A DNA stretch of 64,000 nt, taken from Synechococcus sp. PROS-9-1 (GTDB lineage: Bacteria > Cyanobacteriota > Cyanobacteriia > PCC-6307 > Cyanobiaceae). Positions 29,584 through 40,547 of the stretch are shown piece by piece (position 1 is the first letter of the stretch; the number at the start of each line of letters is the position of its first letter). Where the stretch lies: contig NZ_CP047961.1 of assembly GCF_014279775.1 (NCBI RefSeq), positions 2,108,001-2,172,000 of the forward strand, read 5' to 3'. Both the position numbers and the translations under genes were made by a program. Below the pieces are notes generated by a model that had not been told where the DNA came from, ran no database searches, and saw only the letters and a list, made by a program, of their open reading frames with translations.

Positions 29584-30246
29584 ATGCAACTCAAATTGCA
29601 CGAACGTCTTCAGAATTTGAAGATGGTGGCCAGCCTCGCCACATTTCTAAAAAATCCAGGCTCCCTCGACAGCATCTTTGCCATATCCAACAGCGTCAAA
29701 GATGGACCACTGGGCGAGCAAACCGTCCGCCACCTTCTCTCGAATCCCCAGTTCAAAGCCCTCGTCGACGAGGGCTGGCGACCCAATCAGATTGACCTAC
29801 AAAAGCTGAAAACCCTGCCGGAGGGCAGCCTCGGACGTTGCTATGCCAATCAGTTAATCAGCATGGGCATCACACCCGACACCCTGATCGATCCCTCGCC
29901 TGTGACGAACGCAAACGAGTTCGTGATTCACCGGCTCAAGGAAACCCATGACATTGTTCATGTACTGACAGGGTTTGGCATTGATGGCATCAGCGAAATA
30001 GGACTTCAGGGCTTCAACCTGGCTCAGAACCGCTCGCCTCTTGCGGTCATGCTGATTTTCGGATCGATGCTCAGCAGCCTGCAAGACGATGCACCACTCG
30101 AGCCCCTACTGCGCGCACTCGCCCATGGATTCCAGATGGGACTTGATGCAGAACTCGTTGTGAGCCGAAAACTAGAAGAAGGCTGGGAGCGGCCACTGAA
30201 AGAGTGGCGCGAGGAGTTAAAGCTTCCCTTAGACACTGAAGATTGA
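29584..30246 (+). CDS. Coq4 family protein
   Basis: 220 residues matching the Coq4 family: alpha-helical protein with the metal-binding motif HDIVHVLTGFGIDGISE (HDxxH with a downstream Glu, about residues 120-136). The surrounding PEGSLGRCYANQLISMGI and DDAPLEPLLRALAHGFQMGLDAE are also family-typical. In eukaryotes Coq4 is needed for ubiquinone head-group modification, recently tied to C1 oxidative decarboxylation. Cyanobacteria make plastoquinone from 4-hydroxybenzoate, so a related step is possible; see findings. It stands alone, followed by a hairpin before the convergent alaS. Confidence 0.88.
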   Translation: MQLKLHERLQNLKMVASLATFLKNPGSLDSIFAISNSVKDGPLGEQTVRHLLSNPQFKALVDEGWRPNQIDLQKLKTLPEGSLGRCYANQLISMGITPDTLIDPSPVTNANEFVIHRLKETHDIVHVLTGFGIDGISEIGLQGFNLAQNRSPLAVMLIFGSMLSSLQDDAPLEPLLRALAHGFQMGLDAELVVSRKLEEGWERPLKEWREELKLPLDTED

Positions 30247-30321
30247 ACGGCATCAACAAGGGCAACTGTTAGGCCCCTGCAGCATGCATTTTGATCGCAG
30301 AAATATCGAAGAAATAAGGCA

Positions 30322-30343
30322 GCTCTCACCAGGTGGTGAGAGC
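30322..30343 (-). terminator. stem-loop between coq4-like gene and alaS
   Basis: A perfect 9-bp stem (30322-30330 with 30335-30343) and a 4-nt loop, 9 bp beyond the alaS stop codon. On the minus strand a T-rich tract (CCTTATTTCTTC) follows, so it most likely terminates alaS; the plus-strand side is not T-rich. Confidence 0.65.
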
Positions 30344-30351
30344 CATCAAAG

Positions 30352-33033
30352 TCATCCCAAATGATGTTTTAAATCGTCGCTAGCCGCCTCTAGCGCCCCA
30401 TCCAGAGCGGCTCCATCGCGTCCGCCCGCCTGAGCCAGATTCGGCCGACCGCCGCCACCGCCGCCGCAGAGCTTGGCAATCGAACCAATGAACTTGCCCG
30501 CCTGCTGACCTTGAGCGATCACGGCTTTCCCAAACGCTGCCACCAAAATCACCTTGCCTTGGTCGCTCGGATCAGGCAAACCTCCCAACACAACAGCAGT
30601 GGAATCACCCAACTGATCCAGCAATCCCAAAGCGGCGCCCTGTAAGCCATCACCATCCACACCATCAAGACGGGCCACCAACAACTGATAGTCACCAACA
30701 GCAATGGCTTGGGTTGCCAAGGCCGCTGACTTCGCGACCGCTAATTCAGCCCGTGCTGCAGTCAACGCTTTTTGGTTGCTCTTCAGTTCCTCCTGCAACG
30801 CCGACACGCGCTCGACGATCTCACCAGGCTGCGCCTTAAAGCGATCACCGAGCTGCTTGACCACAACCTCACGCTCATTGAGATACGCCAGCACAGAAGC
30901 ACCAGCCACCGCTTCAATCCTGCGGATCCCAGCAGCAACACCGCTCTCGCTCACGATCTTGAACAAACCAATCTCGGCTGTGTTGCTCACATGCGTGCCA
31001 CCACACAGCTCCATCGACACACCAGGAACGTCAACCACGCGCACCACATCGGCATACTTCTCGCCAAACATCGCGACGGCACCAGCAGCCTTGGCTTGTT
31101 CAATCGCCATCTCATTGACGTCAAGACGGTGCGCATCGCTGATCCAGTCGTTAATCAAGGTTTCGATCTGCTCAAGCTCCGCTGGCTTCACCGCCCGCGG
31201 ACAGTGGAAGTCGAAGCGCAGCCGCTCGAAATTGACCAGTGAGCCAGCCTGGCCAATGCCTGCATCCACCACCTGTTTGAGTGCCGCTTGAAGCAAGTGA
31301 GTGGCCGTGTGATTCGCTTGAGCACGGCGTCGGCAGGCGCGGTCGACTTGACCATGCACCACATCACCAACTCCGAGACGGCCACGTTGAACCCTGCCGC
31401 TATGCACAAACACCCCGCGGTTGCGGCTGACGCCCTCAATCACGACGATCAAACCGTTGCCATCAGGGCCATCACCCACCAAAAGACCGCGATCACCCAC
31501 CTGTCCACCGCCCTCTCCATAAAACGGTGTGCTGTCCAGCAGCACCTGCACCGCATCGCCATCCGCGGCTGATGCAGCGGCTTCACCGTTGACCAATAAG
31601 GCCTGCACGGTGCTGCTGGACAGGGCTATCAGTTCATATCCCTCAAACGCCGTGGCATTGAGATCGGCCGCCACTTGATCGATCGCATCCTGCAGCGTGA
31701 GGTCAATACTGACCGCTGCAGCCTTGGCCCGCTGACGCTGTTGCTCCATCGCTTGCTCGAATCCGGCCAGATCCACATCAAGGCCCTGCTCTTCAGCAAT
31801 TTCCTGGGTGAGCTCCAGGGGGAAGCCGTAGGTGTCATAGAGCTCAAATGCTTGTGCTCCACTGATCTGTTTGGGCTTGCTTTCGAGAACGTCTGCCAGC
31901 AGCTTCTCCCCGCGCTCCAAGGTTTCCAAAAAGCGCGACTCCTCCCTCTGAAGCTCAGCCAAGATCACCTCTTGCCGCTCAAGCACCGACGGATGAGCGT
32001 CCTGGAGGAGCGCGATCGAAGCCTGTCCCATCGTGACAAGGAAAGGCTTGTGAATGCCCAACAAACGGCCGTGCCGCACCACCCGGCGCAAGAGACGACG
32101 CAGGATGTACCCCCGTCCCAAGTTGCTCGCCGTAACGCCATCACAAATCAGCTGCGTCACAGCACGGCTGTGATCACCAATCACCTTGAGAGACGTTTGT
32201 TTTGCATCGTCGAGCTGGTGGTAGTCGACCCCAGCAAGATCAGCAGCCACTTGAAGCAGCGGAAAAATCAGGTCTGTTTCATAGTTGTTGGGAACCCTCT
32301 GCAGGATCTGAGCCATCCGCTCCAGGCCCAGACCGGTGTCGATGTTCCGGTTCGCGAGCGGCGTGAGGGTGCCCTCAGCGTCGCGGTTGTATTGCATGAA
32401 CACCAAGTTGTAGAACTCGATGAAGCGGTCGTCGTCCTCGAGATCAATGCCTTGATCACCAAGTTCAGGCTTGAAGTCGTAGTAGATCTCCGAACAGGGA
32501 CCGCAGGGACCGGTCGGGCCAGACGCCCAAAAATTGTCGGCTTCGTCCATGCGGATGATCCGCTTGGGGTTCACCCCCACCACATCACGCCAAATCTGTT
32601 CAGCCTCATCGTCTTCTCGGAAGACACTCACCACCAAATGCTTGGGGTCGATACCAAAGACATCCGTACTCAGCTCCCAGGCCCACTCAATCGCCTGCTG
32701 CTTGAAGTAATCGCCGAAGGAAAAGTTGCCGAGCATCTCGAAAAACGTGTGATGCCTCGCCGTACGGCCCACGTTCTCGATGTCGTTGGTGCGAATGCAC
32801 TTTTGGCTACTGGTGGCCCGCGGCGCTGGCCGCTTTTGCTGCCCGAGAAAGACCGGCTTAAACGGCAACATCCCCGCAATCGTGAGCAAGACCGTGGGAT
32901 CCTCAGGAATCAAGGAGGCGCTTGCCATCACCTTGTGGCCCCGCTCTTCGTAGAAGCTCAGGAATGCCGCCCGAATTTCAGCACCTGTGCGAGGGGTGGC
33001 AGCAGCGGATCGCGACGAACGTGCAACAGCCAT
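30352..33033 (-). CDS. alaS: alanyl-tRNA synthetase
   Basis: Charges tRNA(Ala). ATG 33033 gives 893 residues beginning MAVARSSRSAAATPRTGAEIRAAFLSFYEERGHKVMASASLIPEDPTVLLTIAGMLPFKPVFLG. Class II motifs RATSSQKCIRTNDIENVGRTARHHTFFEMLGNFSFGDYFK and GLGLERMAQIL are present. The editing domain carries HTATHLL and CGGTHVSNTAEIG zinc ligands. The oligomerisation domain ends with a Gly-rich CGGGGGGRPNLAQAGGRDG. The open frame upstream to 33117 is antisense to the divergent membrane-protein gene. Confidence 0.97.
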   Translation of the reverse strand: MAVARSSRSAAATPRTGAEIRAAFLSFYEERGHKVMASASLIPEDPTVLLTIAGMLPFKPVFLGQQKRPAPRATSSQKCIRTNDIENVGRTARHHTFFEMLGNFSFGDYFKQQAIEWAWELSTDVFGIDPKHLVVSVFREDDEAEQIWRDVVGVNPKRIIRMDEADNFWASGPTGPCGPCSEIYYDFKPELGDQGIDLEDDDRFIEFYNLVFMQYNRDAEGTLTPLANRNIDTGLGLERMAQILQRVPNNYETDLIFPLLQVAADLAGVDYHQLDDAKQTSLKVIGDHSRAVTQLICDGVTASNLGRGYILRRLLRRVVRHGRLLGIHKPFLVTMGQASIALLQDAHPSVLERQEVILAELQREESRFLETLERGEKLLADVLESKPKQISGAQAFELYDTYGFPLELTQEIAEEQGLDVDLAGFEQAMEQQRQRAKAAAVSIDLTLQDAIDQVAADLNATAFEGYELIALSSSTVQALLVNGEAAASAADGDAVQVLLDSTPFYGEGGGQVGDRGLLVGDGPDGNGLIVVIEGVSRNRGVFVHSGRVQRGRLGVGDVVHGQVDRACRRRAQANHTATHLLQAALKQVVDAGIGQAGSLVNFERLRFDFHCPRAVKPAELEQIETLINDWISDAHRLDVNEMAIEQAKAAGAVAMFGEKYADVVRVVDVPGVSMELCGGTHVSNTAEIGLFKIVSESGVAAGIRRIEAVAGASVLAYLNEREVVVKQLGDRFKAQPGEIVERVSALQEELKSNQKALTAARAELAVAKSAALATQAIAVGDYQLLVARLDGVDGDGLQGAALGLLDQLGDSTAVVLGGLPDPSDQGKVILVAAFGKAVIAQGQQAGKFIGSIAKLCGGGGGGRPNLAQAGGRDGAALDGALEAASDDLKHHLG

Positions 33034-33067
33034 GGCGGATTCCGCTTCAACAACAGATCGAAAGGCC

Positions 33068-33480
33068 ATGATCGCCCCTGAGCCGCCGCGCCCCGTCGTC
33101 GCACCGTCTCCTGCCACCGACAGCCGTGATCGCCTGCGCCGCCTCTCCGTGGGCTGGGCCTGCCTTGCTGGCCTAACAGCAGGCCTTTGCAGCCTTCCAT
33201 TTGGCCTTGAAATGGCGGTCCGATCCTGTGGCTGCGGATTGTTTTATGGCCTTCTGGCCTTCCATCTGGAGCGGGTGGACTCCAACGACTCCCACCTACG
33301 CGCAGGTCTCGTGGGAGCGGTCTGTGGGTTACGAAGCCTGGGGATGTCGTTACCTTCCCCCTTGGCAGGGGCCGATGCCCTGGCAGTATTGGTATTGGAT
33401 CTCCTCATTGGGTGGTTGCCGTTGATCGGCAGTGCACTCGTGCTTTACGGAACCCAACGCATGTTCTCAGCGTCGCGGCC

Positions 33481-33484
<4 letters not shown>
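33068..33484 (+). CDS. hypothetical small membrane protein
   Basis: 138 residues from ATG 33068 (MIAPEPPRPVVAPSP). After a Pro-rich start come three to four hydrophobic segments: LSVGWACLAGLTAGLCSLPFGL (about 28-49), AVRSCGCGLFYGLLAFHL, LRAGLVGAVCGLRSLGMSL and ALAVLVLDLLIGWLPLIGSALVLYG. ATG 33032 is an alternative start that would overlap the alaS start codon on the other strand. It overlaps the SNF2 helicase gene by 4 nt (ATGA). Function unknown. Confidence 0.7.
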
Positions 33485-36671
<3,187 letters not shown>

Positions 36672-36675
<4 letters not shown>

Positions 36676-37559
36676 GCATCACCCCACCAGGCGGCATCAA
36701 CACCTCGATCAGTGACGACGGTCTCTCCCAGCAACCCTGGTGGGTTGAGCAGTGGATGGAGCTCATCAATTCCTACCGCTTCAAAAAGCGCTTGGAGCGG
36801 GCCTGGGCCTACGCGCGAGAAGGTCATGTGAACTCGATTCGCTTTGAAGGCAGGCGGGTGCATGCCCGCGTGCAAGGCACCGACGAAGACCCTTACAAGG
36901 TGAAGCTCTGGCTCGACGTTCTGAAAGATGAGGACTGGCGCTACGTGCTCGAAGCGCTCACGATGAAGGCCCGCTGGTCCGCTCAACTGTTGGCCGGGAT
37001 CATGCCTGCCGACATCGAGCGGGCCTTCGCTGCCAGTGGTCGTCGCCTGTTCCCCTTCAAGCTTCAAGAGGTGAGGAGCGAATGCAGCTGTCCAGACAAA
37101 GCCAACCCTTGTAAACACATCAGCGCCGTTTACTTCTTGATGGGAGAACGGTTCAGCGAAGATCCATTTGTGTTGTTTCAGCTGCGTGGTCGCACCCGAG
37201 CGAAGTTGCTGGAAGACCTGGCGGCGTATCGCCTACAAGCCATTGCTGAGAGCGCAAACCAGCACGACAACGCAGAAGCGCTTGCGATCGACGTCACCAG
37301 TAGCGAACTCAATCCCCCCCATCCCGCGGTTCTCGATCCAACGCTTTGGTGGCGCTACGACGCTGGCCTCGACGGAGACCTGGTGGTGATCACTCCAGCG
37401 ATGGAAGGGGACACGGGACTGGACGCGGCAGGTGAACTGCCTCTGGCCGAAGAGCCTCGCTTCCCGGAGGCCCGCCCCCGTTTCTTGCAGCACCTGCGCG
37501 ACCAGGGACAAGCCATGGCGCAACAGGCCATGTTGGAGGCGATGGCAGCGGGGAATTAA
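36672..37559 (+). CDS. SWIM zinc-finger protein
   Basis: 295 residues with a SWIM-type zinc finger CSCPDKANPCKHISAVYF (CxCx(n)CxH, about residues 137-154). Upstream is the repeat-like block RLERAWAYAREGHVNSIRFEGRRVHARVQGTDEDPYKVKLWLDVL. SWIM domains bind DNA or proteins and are repeatedly found beside or fused to bacterial SNF2 ATPases. The 4-nt overlap with the SNF2 gene suggests the two work together. No catalytic domain is visible; the C-terminus is acidic. Confidence 0.9.
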
Positions 37560-37562
37560 GCC

Positions 37563-38057
37563 ATGACGGGCATGATTCCAAGCACCAGCGCTCCCTGGTT
37601 GAGAGCCGATACCCAGGCATTAATCAACCGCTTGCTGATCTCCTACCAAAAGGCCTTTGCTCACCCCCTACTGGTGTGTGATCAGGGCATCCAGTTCGAT
37701 CGAACCGCAGCGCAAGAGCTTTTCGCGAGCCCCATTGCCGTGTTGGCTCATGACCACAGCGCTGATCCCTTGCTGACCTATGCCAACGGCGCAGCCCTGC
37801 GGATCTGGGGGCACAACTGGGCAACCATGGTGGGCATGCCCTCCAGGCTGACTGCTGAAGAAAGTGCGCGAGGCGAGCGTGCAAGCGCCCTTCAACAAGC
37901 CCATCAAAATGCTGGCTTTAAAGGCTATTGCGGGATTCGAATCAATCAAGCGGGTAGGCGTTTCATGATCCACAACGCTCGAATCTGGCCCCTATGGAAT
38001 GAAAGCAATGCGGTCTGTGGTCAGGCCGCTGCTTTTTCCAGCTGGTGGTGGCTTTAA
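37563..38057 (+). CDS. MEKHLA-domain (PAS-related) protein
   Basis: 164 residues that match the MEKHLA domain: LLISYQKAFAHPLL, VLAHDHSADPLLTYANGAALRIWGHNWATMVGMPSRLTAEESARGERASALQQA and GFKGYCGIRINQAGRRFMIHNARIWPLWNE. The domain is related to PAS folds and found in cyanobacterial proteins and plant HD-ZIP III factors; small-ligand or redox sensing is supposed but unproven. It begins 3 bp after the SWIM gene stop, so it belongs to the same transcript. Confidence 0.88.
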   Translation: MTGMIPSTSAPWLRADTQALINRLLISYQKAFAHPLLVCDQGIQFDRTAAQELFASPIAVLAHDHSADPLLTYANGAALRIWGHNWATMVGMPSRLTAEESARGERASALQQAHQNAGFKGYCGIRINQAGRRFMIHNARIWPLWNESNAVCGQAAAFSSWWWL

Positions 38058-38086
38058 TCACTGAAGTGAACAGATTGACTGCTGAT

Positions 38087-39400
38087 TCAGGCACCCCAAC
38101 CGAAAGCCGACCAACCGATAAACAGCAGGCTGAAGCCTGTCAAAAAGGCCAAACCAAACCAAGTAAGCACTCGCATGGCAGGACCATCGCGATGCTCCAC
38201 AGCCACCAAGTCACTGTTCATCGTGTCCATCGCCATCCAGGCAAATAAGGGAGCAGTCAGAAAGCTTCCTGTCATCGCACCGAAGACAAAATCTTTCACT
38301 CCAATCACTCCACTGAACGCAAACAGCAGGGCCACCAAGGCGGCCAGTAGATGCAGCACCAACCACACAGACAGCCGACGCTGCTGAGAAGCTGAGGCCA
38401 AATCACCTCGATCGGACCCCTGCAGCAAGCCTTGGATCGCTGAAATACTGCGTGGGTATGCATCTAAACAGGTGAGCGTGGTACTAAACATTGCTGCGAA
38501 TGCCGCCGGGACAATCACCCATGCAGCCCAGCCACCCATCGCTTCGGTGTAGAGGCGAATGAGGTTCTGAGCAAACGACACCCCACTGCCCGCAAACATT
38601 CCCTCACCGGTGCCATACATCGTGTAAGCGCCCAGAATCACAAAGAAAACAGCCGTCACAACAGTGACCGCATAGCCAAGGTTGAAATCAAATTCGGCCT
38701 CCTTCAAAGACGCCGAATGCTTGCTGTCTTGGGCGCGAGAGAACATCCACAACGACGGCCACACGCACATCTCCACCGGACCGGGCATCCAGCCCATAAG
38801 GGGAATCAGGAATGCCAAGTTTGCCGCTGTCCAGGGAGAGGGAGTCGTGCCCACCCAGGTGGCTGCCACATCCCCAACAGAGCCGCGGAACAACAAAGTC
38901 AACGCTGCCACTCCGGAAAGAATGGTCAACAGAACCACCAGCACTTTCGAAAGACGATCCAGCGCCCGGTAGTGCCCCAGCAGAAGGATCAAGCCACTCA
39001 CTGCCAGCACGGCGATGGCCAAGCCGAACGTATTGAAATTCGCCAAAAGCGGCACATTGGTCAGCAAGAGCCCCGCCACAAAGCTGACCGCCGCGATTGT
39101 GAGCGTTCCGGTCACCAGACTGACCAGGAGATAAAGCGGGAGGTAGAAGCGATTACGGCGCTGAAACCCCTCCAATAACGTCAATCCAGTGACTGCGGTA
39201 AAGCGTGTGCCCACTCGCAGGAATGGATACTTCACCAAATTGGTGAGCAGGATCAGGCCCAACAACGCAAAGCCAAACCTGGCCCCAGCCGTTGTGGACG
39301 ACATCAAGTGAGACCCGCCAATACAGGCCCCCGCCATCAAAATCCCCGGCCCTAGGCTCTGCCTGAGACCAGCTGCCGAACGTGAGGCGGAGGTAGCCAT
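38087..39400 (-). CDS. Nramp-like membrane transporter with non-canonical binding site
   Basis: 437 residues with about eleven hydrophobic helices and LeuT-fold Nramp spacing. TM1 reads LGPGILMAGACIGGSHLMSSTTAGARFGF, aligning with Nramp TM1 but with the DPGN metal motif replaced by GGSH. TM6 reads IPLMGWMPGPVEMCVWPSLWMF where Nramp has MPH. Both key ligands (Asp and His) are therefore lost, so ordinary Mn/Fe transport is doubtful. ATG 39400 (MATSASRSAAGLRQSLGPG) is preferred over an upstream start at 39436. It ends convergently 29 bp from the MEKHLA gene. Confidence 0.8.
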   Translation of the reverse strand: MATSASRSAAGLRQSLGPGILMAGACIGGSHLMSSTTAGARFGFALLGLILLTNLVKYPFLRVGTRFTAVTGLTLLEGFQRRNRFYLPLYLLVSLVTGTLTIAAVSFVAGLLLTNVPLLANFNTFGLAIAVLAVSGLILLLGHYRALDRLSKVLVVLLTILSGVAALTLLFRGSVGDVAATWVGTTPSPWTAANLAFLIPLMGWMPGPVEMCVWPSLWMFSRAQDSKHSASLKEAEFDFNLGYAVTVVTAVFFVILGAYTMYGTGEGMFAGSGVSFAQNLIRLYTEAMGGWAAWVIVPAAFAAMFSTTLTCLDAYPRSISAIQGLLQGSDRGDLASASQQRRLSVWLVLHLLAALVALLFAFSGVIGVKDFVFGAMTGSFLTAPLFAWMAMDTMNSDLVAVEHRDGPAMRVLTWFGLAFLTGFSLLFIGWSAFGWGA

Positions 39401-39825
39401 AGAAAGACGAATGGTTGCTAGACATCCTCCTGCCAAGCCTCACGCAATGGACCATCCGTTCATCGGTCGAGATCAAAATGCTGCACAATCTGAATGCGCA
39501 TCCGTAGCGGTCGAACACGAATGAAGCCAGAAAGCCAAGCTTGCCTTATGAACAAGGCCTCAATCTTCTTCGTTTGCAATGTCCTTTGCGATGAGATCTA
39601 AGCAGTTTGCAGGCGAGACAGTTCGCTTTTCAATGAGAGGCGATTTGAGCCATCTCCATCACAGTTCGGCTCTCACGACTTCTCAGTAGCAGCAACCGAA
39701 CCTGGTGGTCTAGGCCGTACCGAAAAGGGCGGTTCTTACACTCCCAGTTGAGATCAATTCAGCGCAGATTGACGTTGCGGGAAACACAAACCTCCTGAAT
39801 TTCACAGCCAATTTGAGATTGACCC
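39401..39825. other. 425-bp divergent intergenic region, Nramp-like gene / hsp20
   Basis: This spacer must carry promoters for both flanking genes. No CIRCE-type inverted repeat (TTAGCACTC-N9-GAGTGCTAA) is visible, and open frames here look like chance. No terminator, repeat or RNA gene could be recognised. Confidence 0.5.
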
Positions 39826-40254
39826 ATGATCACCCTTCGTACATCACCCTTTGATTTGCTGGATCGCCTTGAACAGCAAGTTTCACAAGCTGAACGCGTT
39901 CCTGCTGCTGAAGTGATCGAAACCAACACCAGCTACACCGTGCGACTGGAACTCCCAGGCGTCGACCACGAGTCCATTGATGTCAAAGCCACAGATCGAT
40001 CGCTTGTGATCAGTGCTGAACGACAACCCACCATCCCCGTTGAAGACAACACAACCCCAACCGAAGTAGACGCAGAAGCCAATGCGCAGCAGCTGCTCAG
40101 CGAGTTCCGGACGGGCACATGGAGTCGCAGTTTTCGCTTCGCCAAGCCGCTCGATCGCGACCAACTGGAAGCTTCCTATCGCGACGGCATTCTTGAGATC
40201 AGGGCTGCAAAAAGCGACAACCGCACCACCGTGTCGGTGAAGGTGGAAAGCTGA
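39826..40254 (+). CDS. hspA: small heat-shock protein, Hsp20/alpha-crystallin family
   Basis: An ATP-independent holdase of 142 residues. The alpha-crystallin domain (about 30-130) has TNTSYTVRLELPGVDHESIDVKATDRSLVISAERQ and the end block RSFRFAKPLDRDQLEASYRDGILEIRAAK, with a GILEI-type motif. The N-terminus (MITLRTSPFDLLDRLEQQV) is typical of cyanobacterial HspA; the usual C-terminal I-x-I motif is replaced by VSVKVES. A terminator follows at 40310-40339. Confidence 0.95.
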   Translation: MITLRTSPFDLLDRLEQQVSQAERVPAAEVIETNTSYTVRLELPGVDHESIDVKATDRSLVISAERQPTIPVEDNTTPTEVDAEANAQQLLSEFRTGTWSRSFRFAKPLDRDQLEASYRDGILEIRAAKSDNRTTVSVKVES

Positions 40255-40309
40255 AACACCCTGGTGAACACCAGTTCAAGACAACGAATACAACGGAAAA
40301 GAGGTACTG

Positions 40310-40339
40310 GGCTCCTCGCCATGGCGGGGGGCCTTTTTT
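40310..40339 (+). terminator. Rho-independent terminator after hsp20
   Basis: A stem of up to 11 bp with G-U pairs (40310-40320 with 40323-40333) followed by six T (40334-40339), 55 bp past the hsp20 stop. The inner pairs must open to form the loop. Confidence 0.85.
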
Positions 40340-40547
40340 AAGGCAGCGACGGCAACTGCTGGGCCCTGATGCTCTGATCTGGTTTGGCCTGGGGTCCTTG
40401 CCTTTCGTTGGCTTGCAGGTGGCCGTTTTGGCTTTAATCATCGCCGTACCTGACCTGGTGGACTGGTTCCCGCGTCTTGCCGCAGCAATGACACCCAAGC
40501 CGCAGACCTGATCTTCTCCGTAGAGTTCAGGTCAGCGAGTAATTGCT

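Noticed and set aside
39401-39825. CIRCE element ahead of hsp20
   Set aside because: No TTAGCACTC-N9-GAGTGCTAA-like inverted repeat is present.
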